Source: Pseudomonadota bacterium
Lineage (GTDB): Bacteria > Pseudomonadota > Alphaproteobacteria > Rhizobiales > Xanthobacteraceae
DNA length: 5,968 bases
NCBI GenBank assembly: GCA_963205465.1
Contig: CAUJKG010000330.1
Location: forward strand, 1-5,968
Direction: 5' to 3'
Position 1 is the stretch's first letter, and each line of letters starts with the position of its first letter. Shown here piece by piece: positions 5,933 through 5,968 of this stretch. The notes under the pieces are model-generated. The model made no database searches. It worked only from the letters and a program-made list of their open reading frames with translations, and was not told where the DNA came from. The position numbers and the translations under genes were made by a program.

Positions 5933-5939
5933 AGACACC

Positions 5940-5968
5940 ATGAGAAGGACGATCATGGCTGCCGCAAT
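5940..5968 (+). CDS. Start of an unidentified gene (only nine codons in window)
   Basis: ATG at 5940 follows an ideal AAGGAG. The visible residues MRRTIMAAA (two arginines, then small hydrophobics) would fit the beginning of a signal peptide, which would make this an exported protein. Nothing more can be said about its product. Confidence 0.6.

Larger units (their letters stand above)
5557..5939. other. Divergent intergenic region between the RDD gene and the gene at 5940
   Basis: This 383-base region must carry promoters for the RDD gene (perhaps with bpt) and for the plus-strand gene at 5940. It contains a 10-bp inverted repeat (5597-5606 with 5686-5695) and an 8-bp one (5650-5657 with 5680-5687). 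A minus-strand frame is open throughout but its translation is rich in Arg, Ser and Pro with no domain that I recognise. No tRNA, terminator or confident promoter was found. Confidence 0.6.

Overview
The window is a 6-kb stretch of GC-rich chromosome. It most likely comes from an alphaproteobacterium of the order Hyphomicrobiales (Rhizobiales). The strongest pointer is a full-length bacterial leucyltransferase (Bpt) whose sequence has the rhizobial/Bradyrhizobium-like character. A ScsB/DsbD-type disulfide reductase and an RDD membrane protein fit the same group. No mobile element, CRISPR array, tRNA or rRNA is visible.

Layout. Bases 1-1549 (minus) hold the first 516 codons of a DsbD/ScsB-type membrane thiol:disulfide reductase, whose 3' end lies outside the window. 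Bases 1550-1910 are a divergent intergenic region. It contains an AT-rich tract, a cluster of GTGGGC/GCCCAC hexamers and several short hairpins. Bases 1911-4206 (plus) are a tight two-gene unit with a 4-nt gap. Its first gene encodes a 468-aa protein with a small HTH-like N-terminal domain and a class I methyltransferase-like (Rossmann) domain. Its second encodes a 294-aa methylenetetrahydrofolate reductase-like protein. Bases 4203-4955 (minus) encode Bpt, and its stop codon overlaps that of the reductase-like gene tail to tail. Bases 5041-5556 (minus) encode a 171-aa RDD-family membrane protein upstream of bpt on the same strand. Bases 5557-5939 are a second divergent intergenic region with a perfect 10-bp inverted repeat. 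The first nine codons of another plus-strand gene begin at 5940 behind a perfect AAGGAG ribosome binding site.

How the genes work together. The 1911-4206 pair is the least understood and most interesting part. A putative DNA-binding methyltransferase-fold protein is made together with a folate one-carbon enzyme, downstream of an unusually repeat-rich leader. This suggests a small C1/methyl-group module, perhaps autoregulated, but function is inferred and not shown. The disulfide reductase (periplasmic thiol redox), Bpt (N-degron protein turnover) and the RDD protein are ordinary housekeeping or accessory genes with no visible mechanistic link to that pair.
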